Assembly (NCBI RefSeq): GCF_002514725.1
Contig: NZ_NTLB01000003.1
Coordinates: forward strand, 434,001 to 498,000
Origin: Mangrovitalea sediminis
GTDB taxonomy: Bacteria; Pseudomonadota; Gammaproteobacteria; Pseudomonadales; Oleiphilaceae
Direction: 5' to 3'
Length of the DNA stretch: 64,000 nt
Below are positions 37,971-48,770 of this stretch, one piece after another (position 1 is the stretch's first letter; every line of letters begins with the position of its first letter). A program made the position numbers and the translations under genes. The notes under the pieces were generated by a model. It was not told where the DNA came from and did no database searches. It saw nothing but the letters and a program-made list of their open reading frames with translations.

Positions 37971-38903
37971 TCAGTAAGCTGAACCTTGTGCCTTCAATAC
38001 GGCGTCGACCAGTGTCTGGTTCATCGGCGTCTTAAGTCCAAGCCGCTGGCCCTGTCGCACCAGATAGCCGTTTATGTAATCGATTTCTGTCGGCCGTCCG
38101 CTTCGTAGATCCTGAAGCATCGACGACACATTGTCCCGCGTTGCCAGTGCGACGTCACGAATACGTGCTTCCAGCACGCCTGCGTCCGTGGGATAGCCAC
38201 TGGCTGTGGCAATGGCCGCAATTTCTGCACTGAGCTGAGCGATGTTCTGCGCGAAAAAAGGCTGTTCAAGAATGTGGCCGTTCGTACAGCCGAGAATGGC
38301 TGTAAAGGCATTGATGCCGGCATTGATCGCAAGCTTCTGCCAGAGGCGTTCTTCGATATTGTTGCTGACGCTTGCCTTGAGGCCTGCGCGGTTCAATAGT
38401 CGTGCAAAGGGGGCGCAGGCGGTTTCTCCAGAAGGGGTCAGGCTTCCAATCCAGGTTTCCCCTTGCCCGGCATGGCACAGGGTCGATTGATCCGGACGGT
38501 TAGCGCCCTCAGTGGTCGACGCGCAGAGGATTGGGCGCTCCGGGTGGCGGGAGGCAATCGCCTGCTGCGAGCCCATGCCATTCTGAAACAGCAGGATTGC
38601 CGTTTCCATCGGCAATGTGGGGATGAGCGTTTCTACGGCGGCTTCGACATCGTTCGCCTTGGTGGTCACCAGAGCCCAGCGTATGCCGGAGTGCTTCGAC
38701 CCGGCGACGGAAACCGGTAATGTCAGTGTCTTGCGGCTGCCGTCGAAGGCGATCAGGTCGTATGTCAGCGTGGGGACGGTTGCAGGTGTTCGCTGGAGAA
38801 CTGTCACCGGGACGAACGACGCCAGGTAGCCGCCGAACAGGCGCCCCAGAGAGCCCGCACCCAGAATCAGGGTCCGGTCATTTTGCGTGTCGGTGGGGGA
38901 CAT
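37971..38903 (-). CDS. panE: 2-dehydropantoate 2-reductase
   Basis: PanE (ketopantoate reductase) uses NADPH to make pantoate for coenzyme A. The 310 residues start with a Rossmann motif LILGAGSLGRLFGGYLA, then the LVTTKANDV block (catalytic Lys region) and FQNGMGSQQAIASRHP. The C-terminal helical domain includes NNIEERLWQKLAINAGINAFTAILGCTNG and SSMLQDLRSGRPTEIDYINGYL. It follows the cold-shock gene after 43 bp on the same strand. The ketoreductase family has paralogues, so the substrate is inferred from overall similarity. Confidence 0.9.
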   Translation of the reverse strand: MSPTDTQNDRTLILGAGSLGRLFGGYLASFVPVTVLQRTPATVPTLTYDLIAFDGSRKTLTLPVSVAGSKHSGIRWALVTTKANDVEAAVETLIPTLPMETAILLFQNGMGSQQAIASRHPERPILCASTTEGANRPDQSTLCHAGQGETWIGSLTPSGETACAPFARLLNRAGLKASVSNNIEERLWQKLAINAGINAFTAILGCTNGHILEQPFFAQNIAQLSAEIAAIATASGYPTDAGVLEARIRDVALATRDNVSSMLQDLRSGRPTEIDYINGYLVRQGQRLGLKTPMNQTLVDAVLKAQGSAY

Positions 38904-38946
38904 TTACGGCCGCCTCCACAAACCTGTGAGGTGGCGGCGTGTAGGA

Positions 38947-39162
38947 TCAGGCGCCGAGGCGAACCACGTCGTTGGCCTGGGGTCCTTTCTGGCCCTGAAC
39001 CACTTCGAATTCGACCTTTTCTCCTTCCTGCAGCGAACGGTGACCATCACCGCGGATGGAGGAATAGTGAACAAACACATCTGCGCCGTTATCAGGCTTG
39101 ATAAAACCGAAACCCTTGGAGTCATTGAACCACTTAACGACACCTTGAATACGTGCGGACAT
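38947..39162 (-). CDS. cold-shock domain protein (CspA family)
   Basis: A 71-residue single cold-shock domain that binds single-stranded RNA and DNA. RNP1 (KGFGFIKP) and RNP2 (DVFVHYSSI) are intact, with the family opening [15 protein letters not shown] and the closing [10 protein letters not shown]. The ATG at 39162 gives a normal length; the frame continues upstream to 39276 through the leader. It has its own promoter and a leader of about 120 bases with a strong hairpin, as is usual for cold-shock genes. Confidence 0.95.
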   Translation of the reverse strand: MSARIQGVVKWFNDSKGFGFIKPDNGADVFVHYSSIRGDGHRSLQEGEKVEFEVVQGQKGPQANDVVRLGA

Positions 39163-39259
39163 TGCTTTGTCTCTCCAATGATGCGAAATCCCTATTCGGT
39201 CTCCCTGCACCCTGTTGGGTACGCCCAAGGCGCACCGGGTAATCGTACGATCGCAGGAA

Positions 39260-39287
39260 GACAGGTCGAAAATCACCCCGACCTGTC
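39260..39287 (-). promoter_or_regulatory. 9-bp hairpin at the start of the cold-shock mRNA leader
   Basis: GACAGGTCG (39260-39268) and CGACCTGTC (39279-39287) form a perfect stem with a 10-base loop at the predicted 5' end of the transcript. A smaller stem (ACCC/GGGT, 39209-39220) lies downstream. It is a candidate for temperature-dependent structure or 5'-end protection. Confidence 0.5.
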
Positions 39288-39290
39288 GCC

Positions 39291-39318
39291 ATCATAGATG
39301 AAAAGCCTTATGTCGCAA
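39291..39318 (-). promoter_or_regulatory. sigma-70 promoter of the cold-shock gene
   Basis: On the minus strand TTGCGA (39313-39318) and TATGAT (39291-39296) are 16 bases apart. Transcription would begin near 39284, leaving a leader of about 120 bases. The promoter lies immediately after the valS stop. Confidence 0.68.
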
Positions 39319-39330
39319 AGATGAGCTAAT

Positions 39331-42183
39331 TTACATCGCCCGAATTTTTTCAACCTGAATATTCAGGCGTTCGGCGTTATTTTTTGCGTCATTGAGTTTT
39401 TCACGTTCTTTGTCGACCACGTCAGCCGGTGCCCGGCTGACGAAGTTCTCATTGGCCAGTTTGGATTCGACGCGCTGGATTTCCTTGGTCAGCTTTTCGA
39501 TTTCCCGGTTCAGTCGGCCGATCTCTTCGTCCTTGTCGATAAGTCCGGCCATCGGTACCAACACTTCCATGCTGCCAACCAGTTGGGTGGCGGACATGGG
39601 CGGCTCGTCTCCGTCGAACCAGGTGGCGGATTCCAGTCGGGCCAGGGATTCGAGGAACTGGCGGTTCGCCTCGAGTCTTGCCCGGTCGCTGTCCGTGCCT
39701 TTGTGGAAAAGGACGGGGATGCGCTGGCCGGGGGCGATATTCATTTCGCCGCGGATATTACGAATCGCGAGGATAACGCCTTTCAACCACTCGATATCGG
39801 CCGTTGCCTCCGGGTCAATCCGGCTTTCATCGGCAACAGGGTATGCCTGCAGCATAATGGTTTCACCGTGTTGCCCGGCCAGCGGCGCAACACGTTGCCA
39901 GATCTCTTCCGAGATGAAGGGGGCAATGGGGTGAATCAGGCGCAATACAGCTTCCAGGACCCTGACCAGTGTGCGCCGAGTGCCGCGTTTGGCTTCTGCA
40001 CTGGCGTTTTCGTCGTTGAGCACGGGTTTGGATAGCTCCAGATACCAATCGCAATACTCGTTCCAGATGAAGTCGTAAAGTGCATGGGCGGCCAGGTCGA
40101 AGCGATACTGCTCGAAGTGGCGGGTGACTTCCTTCTCGCAGAGCTGTAGCTGACTGATGATCCAGCGGTCCGCCAGAGAGAGGCTGACATCGCTGCCATC
40201 GGCGCCGCAGTCCTGGTCTTCGGTGTTCATCAAGACATAACGTGCCGCGTTCCACAGCTTGTTGCAGAAGTTGCGGTAGCCTTCCAGGCGTTTCATATCC
40301 CAGTTGATATCGCGACCGGTGGACGCCAGGGCCGCCAGGGTAAAGCGCAGGGCGTCGGTACCGTGGGCGGCGATGCCTTCTGGAAATTCCACTTGGGTGC
40401 GCTTGCCGATCTTCTCCGCGAGTTGCGGCTGCATCAGGTTGCTGGTGCGCTTTTCCAGCAGGGTGGCGAGGTCGATGCCGTCGATCATATCGAGCGGGTC
40501 GAGCACGTTGCCCTTGGACTTGGACATCTTGTGACCATGTTCGTCACGAATCAGGCCGGTGACGTACACGGTGCGGAAAGGCACTTGCGGCTCGCCGTTT
40601 TCATCCTTCATGAAATGCATGGTCATCATGATCATGCGGGCAACCCAGAAGAAAATGATATCGAAGCCGGTAACCAGCACGTCCGTCGGATGGAACGTCT
40701 GCAGACGTTCGGTGTTTTCGGGCCAGCCGAGTGTGCCGAAGGTCCAGAGGGCGGAGCTGAACCAGGTGTCGAGGACATCGTTGTCCTGGGTCAGCGCCAG
40801 GTCGGCGGCCAGGCTGTATTTTTCGCGGACCGACTGTTCGTCGCGGCCCACATAGATATTGCCGTCGGCATCGTACCAGGCCGGGATGCGGTGACCCCAC
40901 CAGAGCTGGCGGGAAATACACCAATCCTGGATGTCGCGCATCCAGGAGAAGTACATGTTCTCATACTGTTTGGGGACGAACTGGATGCGGCCGTCCTCGA
41001 CCGCTTCGATGGCTGGTTTGGCCAGCGTCTTGGCGTCAGCGAACCACTGGTCGGTCAGCATGGGCTCGATGATCAGGCCGGAGCGGTCACCGCGCGGCGC
41101 CTGCAGGATATGGTCCTTGACCTCATCCAGCAGTCCTTGCGCCTCCATCTCTGCAACGATGGCTTTACGTGCGGCGGTTCTGTCGAGCCCCTGATACGCT
41201 GCGGGCAGCTCCGCGCTGTAGGCATCGCTGGGGTTGCCCTGACTGTCGAACACCTCGGCTTCGGCGCGGATAGCCGCATCGATAGTCAGGATGTTGATCA
41301 TCGGCAACTGGTGGCGCTTGCCAACCTGATAGTCGTTGAAGTCGTGGGCCGGCGTAATCTTCACGCAACCCGTGCCTTTTTCCATGTTGGCGTGTTCGTC
41401 AGCCACGATGGGAATGCGGCGGTTGACCAGCGGCAGCAGGATGTAAGCGCCGATCAGGTCGCTATAGCGCTCATCCTGAGGGTTAACCGCGACCGCCGTG
41501 TCACCCAGCATGGTTTCCGGGCGAGTGGTGGCAACGACGAGGTAATCTTTGCCGTCTTGGGTTTTCCTGCCATCGGCCAACGGATAGCGGAAGTGCCAGA
41601 GATAGCCTTTTTCTTCCCTGTTCTCGACTTCCAGGTCGGAGATTGCCGTGTGCAGTTTCGGATCCCAGTTGACCAGGCGCTTGCCGCGGTAGATCAGGCC
41701 TTCGTCATAAAGACGGATAAAGACTTCCTGAACGGCACGGTAGAAACCGTCGTCCATAGTGAAGCGCTCGTGGTCCCAATCGACTGAGTTGCCCAGGCGA
41801 CGCATTTGGCCGGTGATGGTGCCGCCGGATTCTGCTTTCCACTCCCAGATTTTTTCGATGAAGGCGTCACGCCCCAGATCGTGACGGGTCTTTCCCTCTT
41901 CGACTGCCAGTTTGCGCTCGACCACCATCTGCGTGGCGATGCCTGCATGGTCGGTGCCCACCTGCCACAGGGTGTTGCGGCCCTGCATACGACGGTAGCG
42001 GGTCAGCGTGTCCATAATGGTGTGTTGGAACGCGTGCCCCATGTGCAGGCTGCCGGTCACATTGGGCGGCGGAATCATGATGCAGTACGGATCGCCTTTG
42101 CCGACAGGCTTGAAGTAGCCGTTGCGTTCCCAGGTCTGGTACCACTGACGTTCAAGGTTTTCGGGCTGGTAGGTCTTTTCCAT
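39331..42183 (-). CDS. valS: valine--tRNA ligase
   Basis: ValS charges tRNA-Val and edits threonine mistakes. The 950-residue protein has the HIGH-type motif [25 protein letters not shown], a large CP1 editing domain between them (including [18 protein letters not shown]) and a WDLE-like anticodon region. The last ~70 residues are a charged coiled coil ([20 protein letters not shown] ... [16 protein letters not shown]), typical of bacterial ValRS. It is downstream of pepA-holC on the same strand after 93 bp, a common order. Confidence 0.97.
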   Translation of the reverse strand: MEKTYQPENLERQWYQTWERNGYFKPVGKGDPYCIMIPPPNVTGSLHMGHAFQHTIMDTLTRYRRMQGRNTLWQVGTDHAGIATQMVVERKLAVEEGKTRHDLGRDAFIEKIWEWKAESGGTITGQMRRLGNSVDWDHERFTMDDGFYRAVQEVFIRLYDEGLIYRGKRLVNWDPKLHTAISDLEVENREEKGYLWHFRYPLADGRKTQDGKDYLVVATTRPETMLGDTAVAVNPQDERYSDLIGAYILLPLVNRRIPIVADEHANMEKGTGCVKITPAHDFNDYQVGKRHQLPMINILTIDAAIRAEAEVFDSQGNPSDAYSAELPAAYQGLDRTAARKAIVAEMEAQGLLDEVKDHILQAPRGDRSGLIIEPMLTDQWFADAKTLAKPAIEAVEDGRIQFVPKQYENMYFSWMRDIQDWCISRQLWWGHRIPAWYDADGNIYVGRDEQSVREKYSLAADLALTQDNDVLDTWFSSALWTFGTLGWPENTERLQTFHPTDVLVTGFDIIFFWVARMIMMTMHFMKDENGEPQVPFRTVYVTGLIRDEHGHKMSKSKGNVLDPLDMIDGIDLATLLEKRTSNLMQPQLAEKIGKRTQVEFPEGIAAHGTDALRFTLAALASTGRDINWDMKRLEGYRNFCNKLWNAARYVLMNTEDQDCGADGSDVSLSLADRWIISQLQLCEKEVTRHFEQYRFDLAAHALYDFIWNEYCDWYLELSKPVLNDENASAEAKRGTRRTLVRVLEAVLRLIHPIAPFISEEIWQRVAPLAGQHGETIMLQAYPVADESRIDPEATADIEWLKGVILAIRNIRGEMNIAPGQRIPVLFHKGTDSDRARLEANRQFLESLARLESATWFDGDEPPMSATQLVGSMEVLVPMAGLIDKDEEIGRLNREIEKLTKEIQRVESKLANENFVSRAPADVVDKEREKLNDAKNNAERLNIQVEKIRAM

Positions 42184-42276
42184 ATCGGCGTCTGTCGATC
42201 TTCTTTTGCGAAAAGTGAACGGAACCCGGGCGACGCTGGCGTCAGCCCATAAGGGGCGAATTATACATGTAGGCCG

Positions 42277-42762
42277 TCAGCGCGGCGAACCCGGGCGGCC
42301 ACGGGAACGGCTCCGGGTATCGTGAACCCGGGGTTCGCAGCCGAGCTCGCGCAACTGGCGGTAGAGATCCCGGGCTCGCGCCAGTGTGGCCTGCTCATTA
42401 TGTGCGACCAGTGCCAGGCGTTGGAAACGGTCGGCCATCGACGGTAGGCGTGAGCCGAGAATGATCAGGGTATCCCAGTCCTGTGGTGACGGATCGCAAC
42501 AGAGCACGCCGATCGGGTCTGGGCAGTTCACGCTATTGTCCGCCACGATACGGTGCGGTAGAAACGATTCCGGTGTGAACTGCCAGAGAACCCGGTCGAC
42601 CGCCTCGGCCTGGGCGGTGCCATCCACCTGAAGACCGACCCGGTGCCCTTCCTGCCACGCCTTTTCCGTCAGGCGCGCCGCGAAACTGTAGCGGGCTCCA
42701 TCGTCGGTCTGTGGCAGGATGTAGAACCAGCGCCTTGCGACGCTTGCGTCGTCAGCCGGCAT
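42277..42762 (-). CDS. holC: DNA polymerase III chi subunit
   Basis: HolC links the clamp loader (through psi) to SSB at the replication fork. The 161 residues carry [20 protein letters not shown] and [14 protein letters not shown], then [12 protein letters not shown] and the C-terminal [21 protein letters not shown], all in the usual order. The C-terminal tail is a little longer than in E. coli and rich in Arg. The start overlaps the pepA stop by 11 bp, the standard pepA-holC-valS arrangement. Confidence 0.93.
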   Translation of the reverse strand: MPADDASVARRWFYILPQTDDGARYSFAARLTEKAWQEGHRVGLQVDGTAQAEAVDRVLWQFTPESFLPHRIVADNSVNCPDPIGVLCCDPSPQDWDTLIILGSRLPSMADRFQRLALVAHNEQATLARARDLYRQLRELGCEPRVHDTRSRSRGRPGSPR

Positions 42763-44230
42763 GGGACAGAAGGTAGTCCATCAGCAGGGGGACGGGGCGT
42801 CCGGTTGCACCTTTTTCCTTGCCGGATAGCCAGGCGACACCGGCAATGTCCAAATGAGCCCAGGTATAGTCCTTGGTGAAACGGGACAGGTAGCAGGCCG
42901 CAGTAATGGTGCCGGCAGGGCGCCCGCCGATGTTCTGGATGTCGGCGAAATTGCTGTCCAGCTGACTCTGGTATTCATCCCACAGGGGCAATTGCCAGGC
43001 GCGGTCACCTGTACGCTCGCCCGCTTCCAGCAGCGCCTTGGCAAGGTTGTCGTCATTGGACAGCAAGCCTGCGGCGTGGTGGCCGAGCGCGATGATGCAG
43101 GCGCCGGTCAGGGTTGCGATATCGACGACGGTGGCGGGCTTGAATCGCTCCACATAGGTCAGTGCGTCGCACAGCACCAGACGGCCTTCTGCGTCGGTGT
43201 TGAGGATTTCCACCGTCTGGCCGGACATGGTTTTGATAATGTCGCCCGGACGTGTGGCCGCGCTGCCGGGCATGTTCTCTGCGCTGGCGATGACACCGAC
43301 GACGTTGATCTTGGGTTTGAGCTCGGCAATCGCGCGCATCGCGCCGAGTACACTGGCGGCGCCACACATGTCGAACTTCATTTCATCCATGGCTTCACCG
43401 GGCTTCAGGCTGATGCCGCCGGTGTCGAAGGTGATGCCCTTGCCAACCAGGACATGGGGTTTGTCCTTGGCCTTGCCGCCCTTGTACTGCATGACGATCA
43501 GCCGAGCGGGCTCGGCACTGCCGGCGGACACGGACAGCAGGGTGTTCATGCCCAACGCTTTCATCTGTTTCTCGTCGAGGATTTCCGTCTCGACGCAGTC
43601 GAACTCTTTGGCCAGGTCCTTGGCGTGTTTCGCCAGCCAGCGAGGGGTGCAAACGTTGCCTGGGGTGTTGCCCAGGTCTCTCGCCAAATTCATGCCGTGT
43701 CCAACGGACTGGCCGGTCTGCAAGGCTTGCTCCAGCGAGGCGTCCGCCGCGGAGACATCCAGCGTGATTTGCTTGAGTGCACGAGCCGGCGTTTTTTCAC
43801 TCTTGAATTCGGTGAAGCGGTAAAGGCTTTCTTCACAGGCGCGGGCGAGAAAGGCAACGCGCCAGGCTTCGTCGCGATCCTTGACGGGCAATTCTGCCAG
43901 GGTCAGGAGGGCGTGTTTGCTGCCGGCGTCCTTCAGGCGTCCGAGAGCAGCGATGGCTATCTTGCGGAACTGCTGAACAGTGATGCTGTCCAGCTTGCCG
44001 GCACCGACCATCAGGATGCGCGACCAGGGCTTACCGTTCAGTGGCAGCAGCATGGTGCTGCCGAGCTTGCCGGAAAAATCGCCTTGTTTGACAACGCGAC
44101 GGAGCAGGCCGTCTTCCTGCTTGTCAGCGGTGTCCGCGCTGGCGGGCCAAGTGCCGGACTCGGGAATAGCAACGACGAGACAGTCGGCGGAACAGTCGAT
44201 CAAACCCTTGGTATTCAGCGCGTATTTCAT
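42752..44230 (-). CDS. pepA: leucyl aminopeptidase PepA
   Basis: PepA is a hexameric di-metal M17 aminopeptidase that also binds DNA in some bacteria. The 492 residues end with the catalytic domain: [20 protein letters not shown] (metal Lys and Asp), [14 protein letters not shown] and the signature [14 protein letters not shown]. Starting from the ATG at 44230, AGGAGAGATC precedes it at good spacing; the open frame to 44386 crosses the divergent promoter region shared with lptF. Confidence 0.96.
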   Translation of the reverse strand: MKYALNTKGLIDCSADCLVVAIPESGTWPASADTADKQEDGLLRRVVKQGDFSGKLGSTMLLPLNGKPWSRILMVGAGKLDSITVQQFRKIAIAALGRLKDAGSKHALLTLAELPVKDRDEAWRVAFLARACEESLYRFTEFKSEKTPARALKQITLDVSAADASLEQALQTGQSVGHGMNLARDLGNTPGNVCTPRWLAKHAKDLAKEFDCVETEILDEKQMKALGMNTLLSVSAGSAEPARLIVMQYKGGKAKDKPHVLVGKGITFDTGGISLKPGEAMDEMKFDMCGAASVLGAMRAIAELKPKINVVGVIASAENMPGSAATRPGDIIKTMSGQTVEILNTDAEGRLVLCDALTYVERFKPATVVDIATLTGACIIALGHHAAGLLSNDDNLAKALLEAGERTGDRAWQLPLWDEYQSQLDSNFADIQNIGGRPAGTITAACYLSRFTKDYTWAHLDIAGVAWLSGKEKGATGRPVPLLMDYLLSHAG

Positions 44231-44456
44231 GATCTCTCCTGATAATGACAATGGCGCACCGGGCCTCGCGCAACAGTGCGTTCGACAGCAGGCTGCTGGC
44301 GGTTCCCGGTCTAGCGATATAGTTGAAGGCAAGTGTACGTCAAACCTGGCAGCGTTGCATGACCGGCCGCTGTCATTCGGCAGCAAGGTTCTCTAGAATA
44401 GCGGGCTTTCGGATGGTCAGCTTCAGTAGCGTCAACGCCGAGGGGACGTAACCGGT

Positions 44457-45554
44457 TTGTTCATTATTTTCCGATATCTGACGCGCCAGATCCTGGTCAG
44501 CATGCTGGCAGTGACCGGTGTACTGCTTATGGTCTTCATGAGCGGTCGTTTCATCAAGTATCTGGCGCAGGCGGCAGAGGGCAGCATTTCGCCTGATGTG
44601 CTGTTTGCGATCATGGGCTATCGCCTGCCGGACTTCCTGGAGTTGATCCTGCCGCTGGGCCTGTTTATCGGCATTCTCCTTGCCTATGGGCGGATGTACC
44701 TGGAAAGCGAAATGGTCGTGCTGTACGCCTGCGGGGTGAGTGAGCGGCAGATCATTATGCAGACCATGGGGGCCAGCCTGCTGGTGACCCTCATCGTCGG
44801 CGCCTGCACCATCTATCTTTCGCCCTGGGGGCTGCAGCAGGTCGACAATATCCTCAAGGAACAGTCTCAGACCACCGAGTTTGCCATGTTGGTACCCGGT
44901 CGCTTCCAGAAGCTTAAGGAAGGTAACCGGGTGGCCTATTCGGAATCGCTGAGTGGCGACAAGCGTGAGATGCACAACGTATTCATTGCTCAGCACGATA
45001 AGGCGAACCAGCCTTTGATCCTGATTTCAGCCGAGACCGGCAATCAGTATGTCGACCCCAAAACCGGCAGCCGTTATCTGGTGTTGCACAACGGCGCCCG
45101 TTTCGAAGGCAACCCCGGTAAACTGGACTACAAGGTGACCACGTTCGATAGCTACGGTATGCGTCTGGCCAAACCGACAAATTCGTCGTTTTCGGGCTAT
45201 GCGGATGCTGTCAGCACGGAGAAGTTGTGGGGTAGCTCCGATCCTAAAATGCAGGCGATGCTGCAGTGGCGGTTGGCGCTGCCGTTTATTGTGCCTGTCG
45301 TGACGTTGCTGGCCATTCGGCTGAGTCGCGTGAATCCTCGGCAGGGGCGGTTTTTCCACCTGTTGCCGGCCATGCTGATCTATATCACCTATCTTGGCTC
45401 GATGATCGCCGGGCAGAGTGCGCTGGCCAAGGGGCGTTTGCCGCTCTGGGCCGGGCTATGGTGGATCCATATCTTGTTTTTGCTGCTGATCGCCGGGCTC
45501 TACTGGTTGCCGGCGTGGCGCCGTAAGCGGGGGGCGCGTCATGCGGCAGCTTGA
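44457..45554 (+). CDS. lptF: LPS export permease LptF
   Basis: LptF and LptG form the membrane part of the LptB2FG transporter, which extracts LPS from the inner membrane. The 365-residue protein has the YjgP/YjgQ layout: three helices on each side of a periplasmic beta-jellyroll domain. It starts at a TTG (44457), giving MFIIFRYLTRQILVSMLAVT, which fits the family; GAGGGG lies about 11 bases upstream. FLELILPLGLFIGILLAYGR is the conserved helix-2 block. The 3' end overlaps lptG by 14 bp. Confidence 0.93.
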   Translation: MFIIFRYLTRQILVSMLAVTGVLLMVFMSGRFIKYLAQAAEGSISPDVLFAIMGYRLPDFLELILPLGLFIGILLAYGRMYLESEMVVLYACGVSERQIIMQTMGASLLVTLIVGACTIYLSPWGLQQVDNILKEQSQTTEFAMLVPGRFQKLKEGNRVAYSESLSGDKREMHNVFIAQHDKANQPLILISAETGNQYVDPKTGSRYLVLHNGARFEGNPGKLDYKVTTFDSYGMRLAKPTNSSFSGYADAVSTEKLWGSSDPKMQAMLQWRLALPFIVPVVTLLAIRLSRVNPRQGRFFHLLPAMLIYITYLGSMIAGQSALAKGRLPLWAGLWWIHILFLLLIAGLYWLPAWRRKRGARHAAA

Positions 45555-46602
45555 TCGTTACATTAACCGTACTGTTTTCATGGCGTCACTGCTGGTCTTG
45601 CTGGTGGTGCTGTCGCTGGATTTCATCTTCGGATTCATTAATGAGCTGAAGTCGTTGCAAAACGGCTATCAGGTGTCTCAGGCATTGATGTACATGGTGC
45701 TGAGCTTTCCTGACCGGCTATACCAGTACTTACCGCTGGGCGCCTTTATGGGCTGTCTCATCGGCCTGGGAACCCTGGCCAACACCTCGGAACTGACGGT
45801 TATCCGTGCTGCCGGGGTATCGATTCGCCGAATAGTCTGGGCGGCCATGAAGCCTGCTCTGGTGATCGTGATCATCGGCTTGCTGTTGGGGCAGTTCGTG
45901 GCGCCTTACTTCCAGCGGATTGCGGAGAGCGATCGCCAGGTCGAGCGGGGCGACAGCAATAACCTGGCGTCGTCCGGCGGCCTGTGGCACCGGGAAGGGC
46001 AAACCTTCATGCACTTCAATGCGGTGCAGCCGAACGGGGTTCTCCATGGCGTATCCCTGTTCAAGTTTGGTGATAAGCACTGGCTTGAATCGGCCACTTT
46101 TGCGGAACGGGCCATCTACCAGAGCGATCACTGGCTGCTCGAAAACGTGGTGACCACGACGTTGACGCCTAACGGCACGCATATGCAACGCTATGCCACC
46201 GAAGTGTGGAAGACGTCTTTGTCGCCGCGACTGTTGAATGTGTTGTCCGTCTATCCGGACAACCTGTCGATTTCGGGGCTTTATACCTACGCCCGTTACC
46301 TCGGCAAGCAGGACCTGAATGCCAAGACCTACTGGCTGGCGTTCTGGAAGAAAGTCTTGAGGCCGCTCGCCACCGGTGTCCTGGTGTTGGTGGCTATCTC
46401 GTTCGTGTTCGGGCCTTTACGTTCGGTCACGATGGGGTTCCGGGTGTTTACCGGGATTATCGTCGGCCTCGTTTTCAAGTATGTCCAGGATCTTCTGGGC
46501 CCGACCAGCATGGTGTTCGGCTTCAGTCCAATCCTGGCGACCTTGGTGCCGATTGTTATCTGCGCGGTGATCGGATTGGTGTTGATCCGGCGGGTAGGGT
46601 AG
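45541..46602 (+). CDS. lptG: LPS export permease LptG
   Basis: The partner of LptF in the LPS exporter. The 353 residues show the same six-helix layout with the jellyroll in the middle. The opening RQLDRYINRTVFMASLLVLL and the block YQYLPLGAFMGCLIGLGTLANTSELTVIRAAGVS are family signatures. The C-terminus contains a GLVFKYVQDLLGPTSMVFGF helix region. It overlaps lptF and converges on the RDD gene with a 10-bp gap. Confidence 0.95.
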   Translation: MRQLDRYINRTVFMASLLVLLVVLSLDFIFGFINELKSLQNGYQVSQALMYMVLSFPDRLYQYLPLGAFMGCLIGLGTLANTSELTVIRAAGVSIRRIVWAAMKPALVIVIIGLLLGQFVAPYFQRIAESDRQVERGDSNNLASSGGLWHREGQTFMHFNAVQPNGVLHGVSLFKFGDKHWLESATFAERAIYQSDHWLLENVVTTTLTPNGTHMQRYATEVWKTSLSPRLLNVLSVYPDNLSISGLYTYARYLGKQDLNAKTYWLAFWKKVLRPLATGVLVLVAISFVFGPLRSVTMGFRVFTGIIVGLVFKYVQDLLGPTSMVFGFSPILATLVPIVICAVIGLVLIRRVG

Positions 46603-46612
46603 TCCACCGCCG

Positions 46613-47143
46613 TTATTCCGTCGTGGTTTCGCCCTTGGTCTCGGTTTTGTCCTTGTTCCCGTAGGGGCGGGGCAGCCTGACGACAATGCTTTCGGAGAAG
46701 CGGTCGGTCCAGGTTTGGTGCTTGCGATCGACCAACTGCCAGAGATAACCCAGCCCCACCGCTCCCCAGCTGACGAATCCCATCATGAAGCGCAGGAGCG
46801 CCTGTAACCAGGAAATGCTGGATCCGTCAGGGTTCTGCGTCCGGATCAACCAGACCTGCATACCCAGCGTTTGCCCGGTGCGTGTCCAGAAATAGGCGAA
46901 GAACAGGTACAGGCTGATGAACAGGACTGACGTCAGTAGCGGGTCATGCGTCGTCGCACCGCTTTCGAAGAGAACCTTGTAGCGGTCGGCGCCGACACTC
47001 AACTGATAGATCGTGTTGTAGATCTCGGTGACGACCATGAGCAGTGCGATACAGATCAGCCCGTCATAGACCATGGCTAAAAAGCGACGGAGCAGGCCCG
47101 CGGCGGGGAGTGAATCTGGGGCTTCCGGAAAGCGCCGTGGCAT
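46613..47143 (-). CDS. RDD family membrane protein
   Basis: A 176-residue integral membrane protein of the RDD family (named for Arg-Asp-Asp motifs). Four hydrophobic segments are visible (MVYDGLICIALLMVVTEIY, LTSVLFISLYLFFAYFW, LLRFMMGFVSWGAVGLGYLW and a shorter one), with GQTLGMQVWLIRTQNPDG and the WTDRFSESIVV ending. The first motif reads RRFLAMVYDGL. Some RDD proteins are Na+/H+ antiporters or assembly factors; no role can be fixed here. A charged C-terminal tail ends the protein. Confidence 0.88.
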   Translation of the reverse strand: MPRRFPEAPDSLPAAGLLRRFLAMVYDGLICIALLMVVTEIYNTIYQLSVGADRYKVLFESGATTHDPLLTSVLFISLYLFFAYFWTRTGQTLGMQVWLIRTQNPDGSSISWLQALLRFMMGFVSWGAVGLGYLWQLVDRKHQTWTDRFSESIVVRLPRPYGNKDKTETKGETTTE

Positions 47144-47341
47144 TGTTGGATTCTCCTTGTGCTTGATCCTGGGCCTTGATTGCCAGGCAGTATACTCCGG
47201 CTGACGACCGAATGCGGTGAGGATTGGACATCAGGCGGTGGTTCGATAAATGGCGTTTAAAGTTTTTGACGAAGCTGCCGCTAAATGCTCCATCAGGGGG
47301 CGGCAAGGCCAAGTCTGCTCCAGCGATGAAGGGGGTTCGTC

Positions 47342-48679
47342 ATGACTATCGCGCTGTCTCCGCTGTTCCAGGGTCTGCTGGGACACTCGTCGGGACTTCA
47401 TTTGCAGCCGCGTGTCAACGGTCAATCCGCTGACAGTGATTCTGCATTGAGTGCCGGCTCAGCCAAAACCGAGAGTGTTGCCAGCGGTACGGGTGCCAAT
47501 GAAGACCAGGATACACGGGCGATCAAGCTGCTCCAATCCAGCTTACGCTACCATCTGGGGTCCTTCAGTCGCCAAGCGGGCGCGAGCAGCTCCGGAACCA
47601 CTTCTGGTGCAACCGCACCACAGTCGTCAGAAGCGCCATCTGCGGATAAAACCGCCAAGAATATTCTCGGATTCATTACCCAGCGTCTGAATCAGGCCGC
47701 TGCCAATGGCGCGGACCAATCGCAGCTGGATGGCCTGCTCAATCAGGCTCGTGATGGTGTGCAGAAGGGCTTCCAGGAAGCCCGTGACCAGTTGAAGTCG
47801 TTGGGTTTGCTCAGCCCGGAGCTGGACAAGTCCATCGGGAAAAGTCTGTCCAGTGTCACACAGGGGCTCGACAAGCTTCAGCAGCAGGTTGACGGTGCCA
47901 CGGCGAGCAGCGGGTCAGCCGGCGCCACAGGTTCCGGTTCGGCCGACGTTGTGTCCAGTCAGGCTGCCGCGATCGAGTCGACCAGTCGTGAGAGCCTGTC
48001 GCTGAAGATCACAACGAAAGACGGCGACCGGGTTACGATCCAGCTGGATCAGCGTCAATACGACGGAGCATCGATCAGTAGCTCCCAGAATGCCAGCGGA
48101 CAAACTCTGCAGGCGCAGACCGGCCACCTGTTTTCTGGGCACTATCGGATCAGCGTCAAGGGGCATCTGGATGCCAGTGAGCAGAAGTCGATCACTGACC
48201 TGCTGGACAAGGTGCAGTCGCTCTCCAACACCTTTTTTAATGGCAATGTGCAGGACGCCTTCAAGCAGGCTCAGTCGCTGGGTATCGATGGCACTTCGCT
48301 GGCCAAGTTCAGTCTCTCACTGAGTTACAGTAAGAGCGTTCGGGCGGCGGCTTACAGCCAAACGGCGCCGGCCGCCCAGTCTTTGGCATCGCTGCAGCCT
48401 ATCGGGCAGCTGGCGTCGGGTGTTCAGGGCGCATCGCAACAGGCTGCGCAGTCCGGTGTAAGCGCCAATGATTTTGCCTCGTTGTTCCAGCAACTGCTGG
48501 GGGCTGGTCACCAACAGGCGACGCAGCTGGGGCAGTCTGTCGCACCCAAAGACTTTCTTTCCCAGTTCCTGCAAACATTACTGTCACCTGCCGACAGCAA
48601 GGCTTCATCGTCTGCCGCAGGGCATACCTCCAAAACCGCTGCTTCGCAGCCGGCGACATCCGCCCAATCGGTGGCATAA
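47342..48679 (+). CDS. DUF5610 domain-containing protein
   Basis: A 445-residue protein with a Ser/Gln/Ala-rich composition and no signal peptide or membrane helix that I can see. The N-terminal third contains a DUF5610-like segment (KNILGFITQRLNQAAANGAD ... LDGLLNQARDGVQKGFQEAR). A central part (ESLSLKITTKDGDRVTIQLD) and LLDKVQSLSNTFFNGNVQDAFKQ follow. The C-terminal ~120 residues are low complexity. GGGGG precedes the ATG. Function unknown; the composition recalls flagellar hook-length or surface-associated proteins, but that is only an impression. Confidence 0.75.
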   Translation: MTIALSPLFQGLLGHSSGLHLQPRVNGQSADSDSALSAGSAKTESVASGTGANEDQDTRAIKLLQSSLRYHLGSFSRQAGASSSGTTSGATAPQSSEAPSADKTAKNILGFITQRLNQAAANGADQSQLDGLLNQARDGVQKGFQEARDQLKSLGLLSPELDKSIGKSLSSVTQGLDKLQQQVDGATASSGSAGATGSGSADVVSSQAAAIESTSRESLSLKITTKDGDRVTIQLDQRQYDGASISSSQNASGQTLQAQTGHLFSGHYRISVKGHLDASEQKSITDLLDKVQSLSNTFFNGNVQDAFKQAQSLGIDGTSLAKFSLSLSYSKSVRAAAYSQTAPAAQSLASLQPIGQLASGVQGASQQAAQSGVSANDFASLFQQLLGAGHQQATQLGQSVAPKDFLSQFLQTLLSPADSKASSSAAGHTSKTAASQPATSAQSVA

Positions 48680-48770
48680 AAACGTCTTACCGGAGCTCAA
48701 GGGGAACCTTGGGCCCGGGTGTCATTCCTATCTGTGCGCCTCATCGACTTTTTCGCTCTGCGGGCGCGTT

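Noticed and set aside
40363-41787. A 474-codon plus-strand frame opposite valS
   Set aside because: Shadow of valS, whose HMGH, KMSKS and editing motifs are intact in the other strand.
42854-44242. A 462-codon plus-strand frame opposite pepA
   Set aside because: Shadow of pepA; Gly/Ala/Gln-rich translation with no domain.
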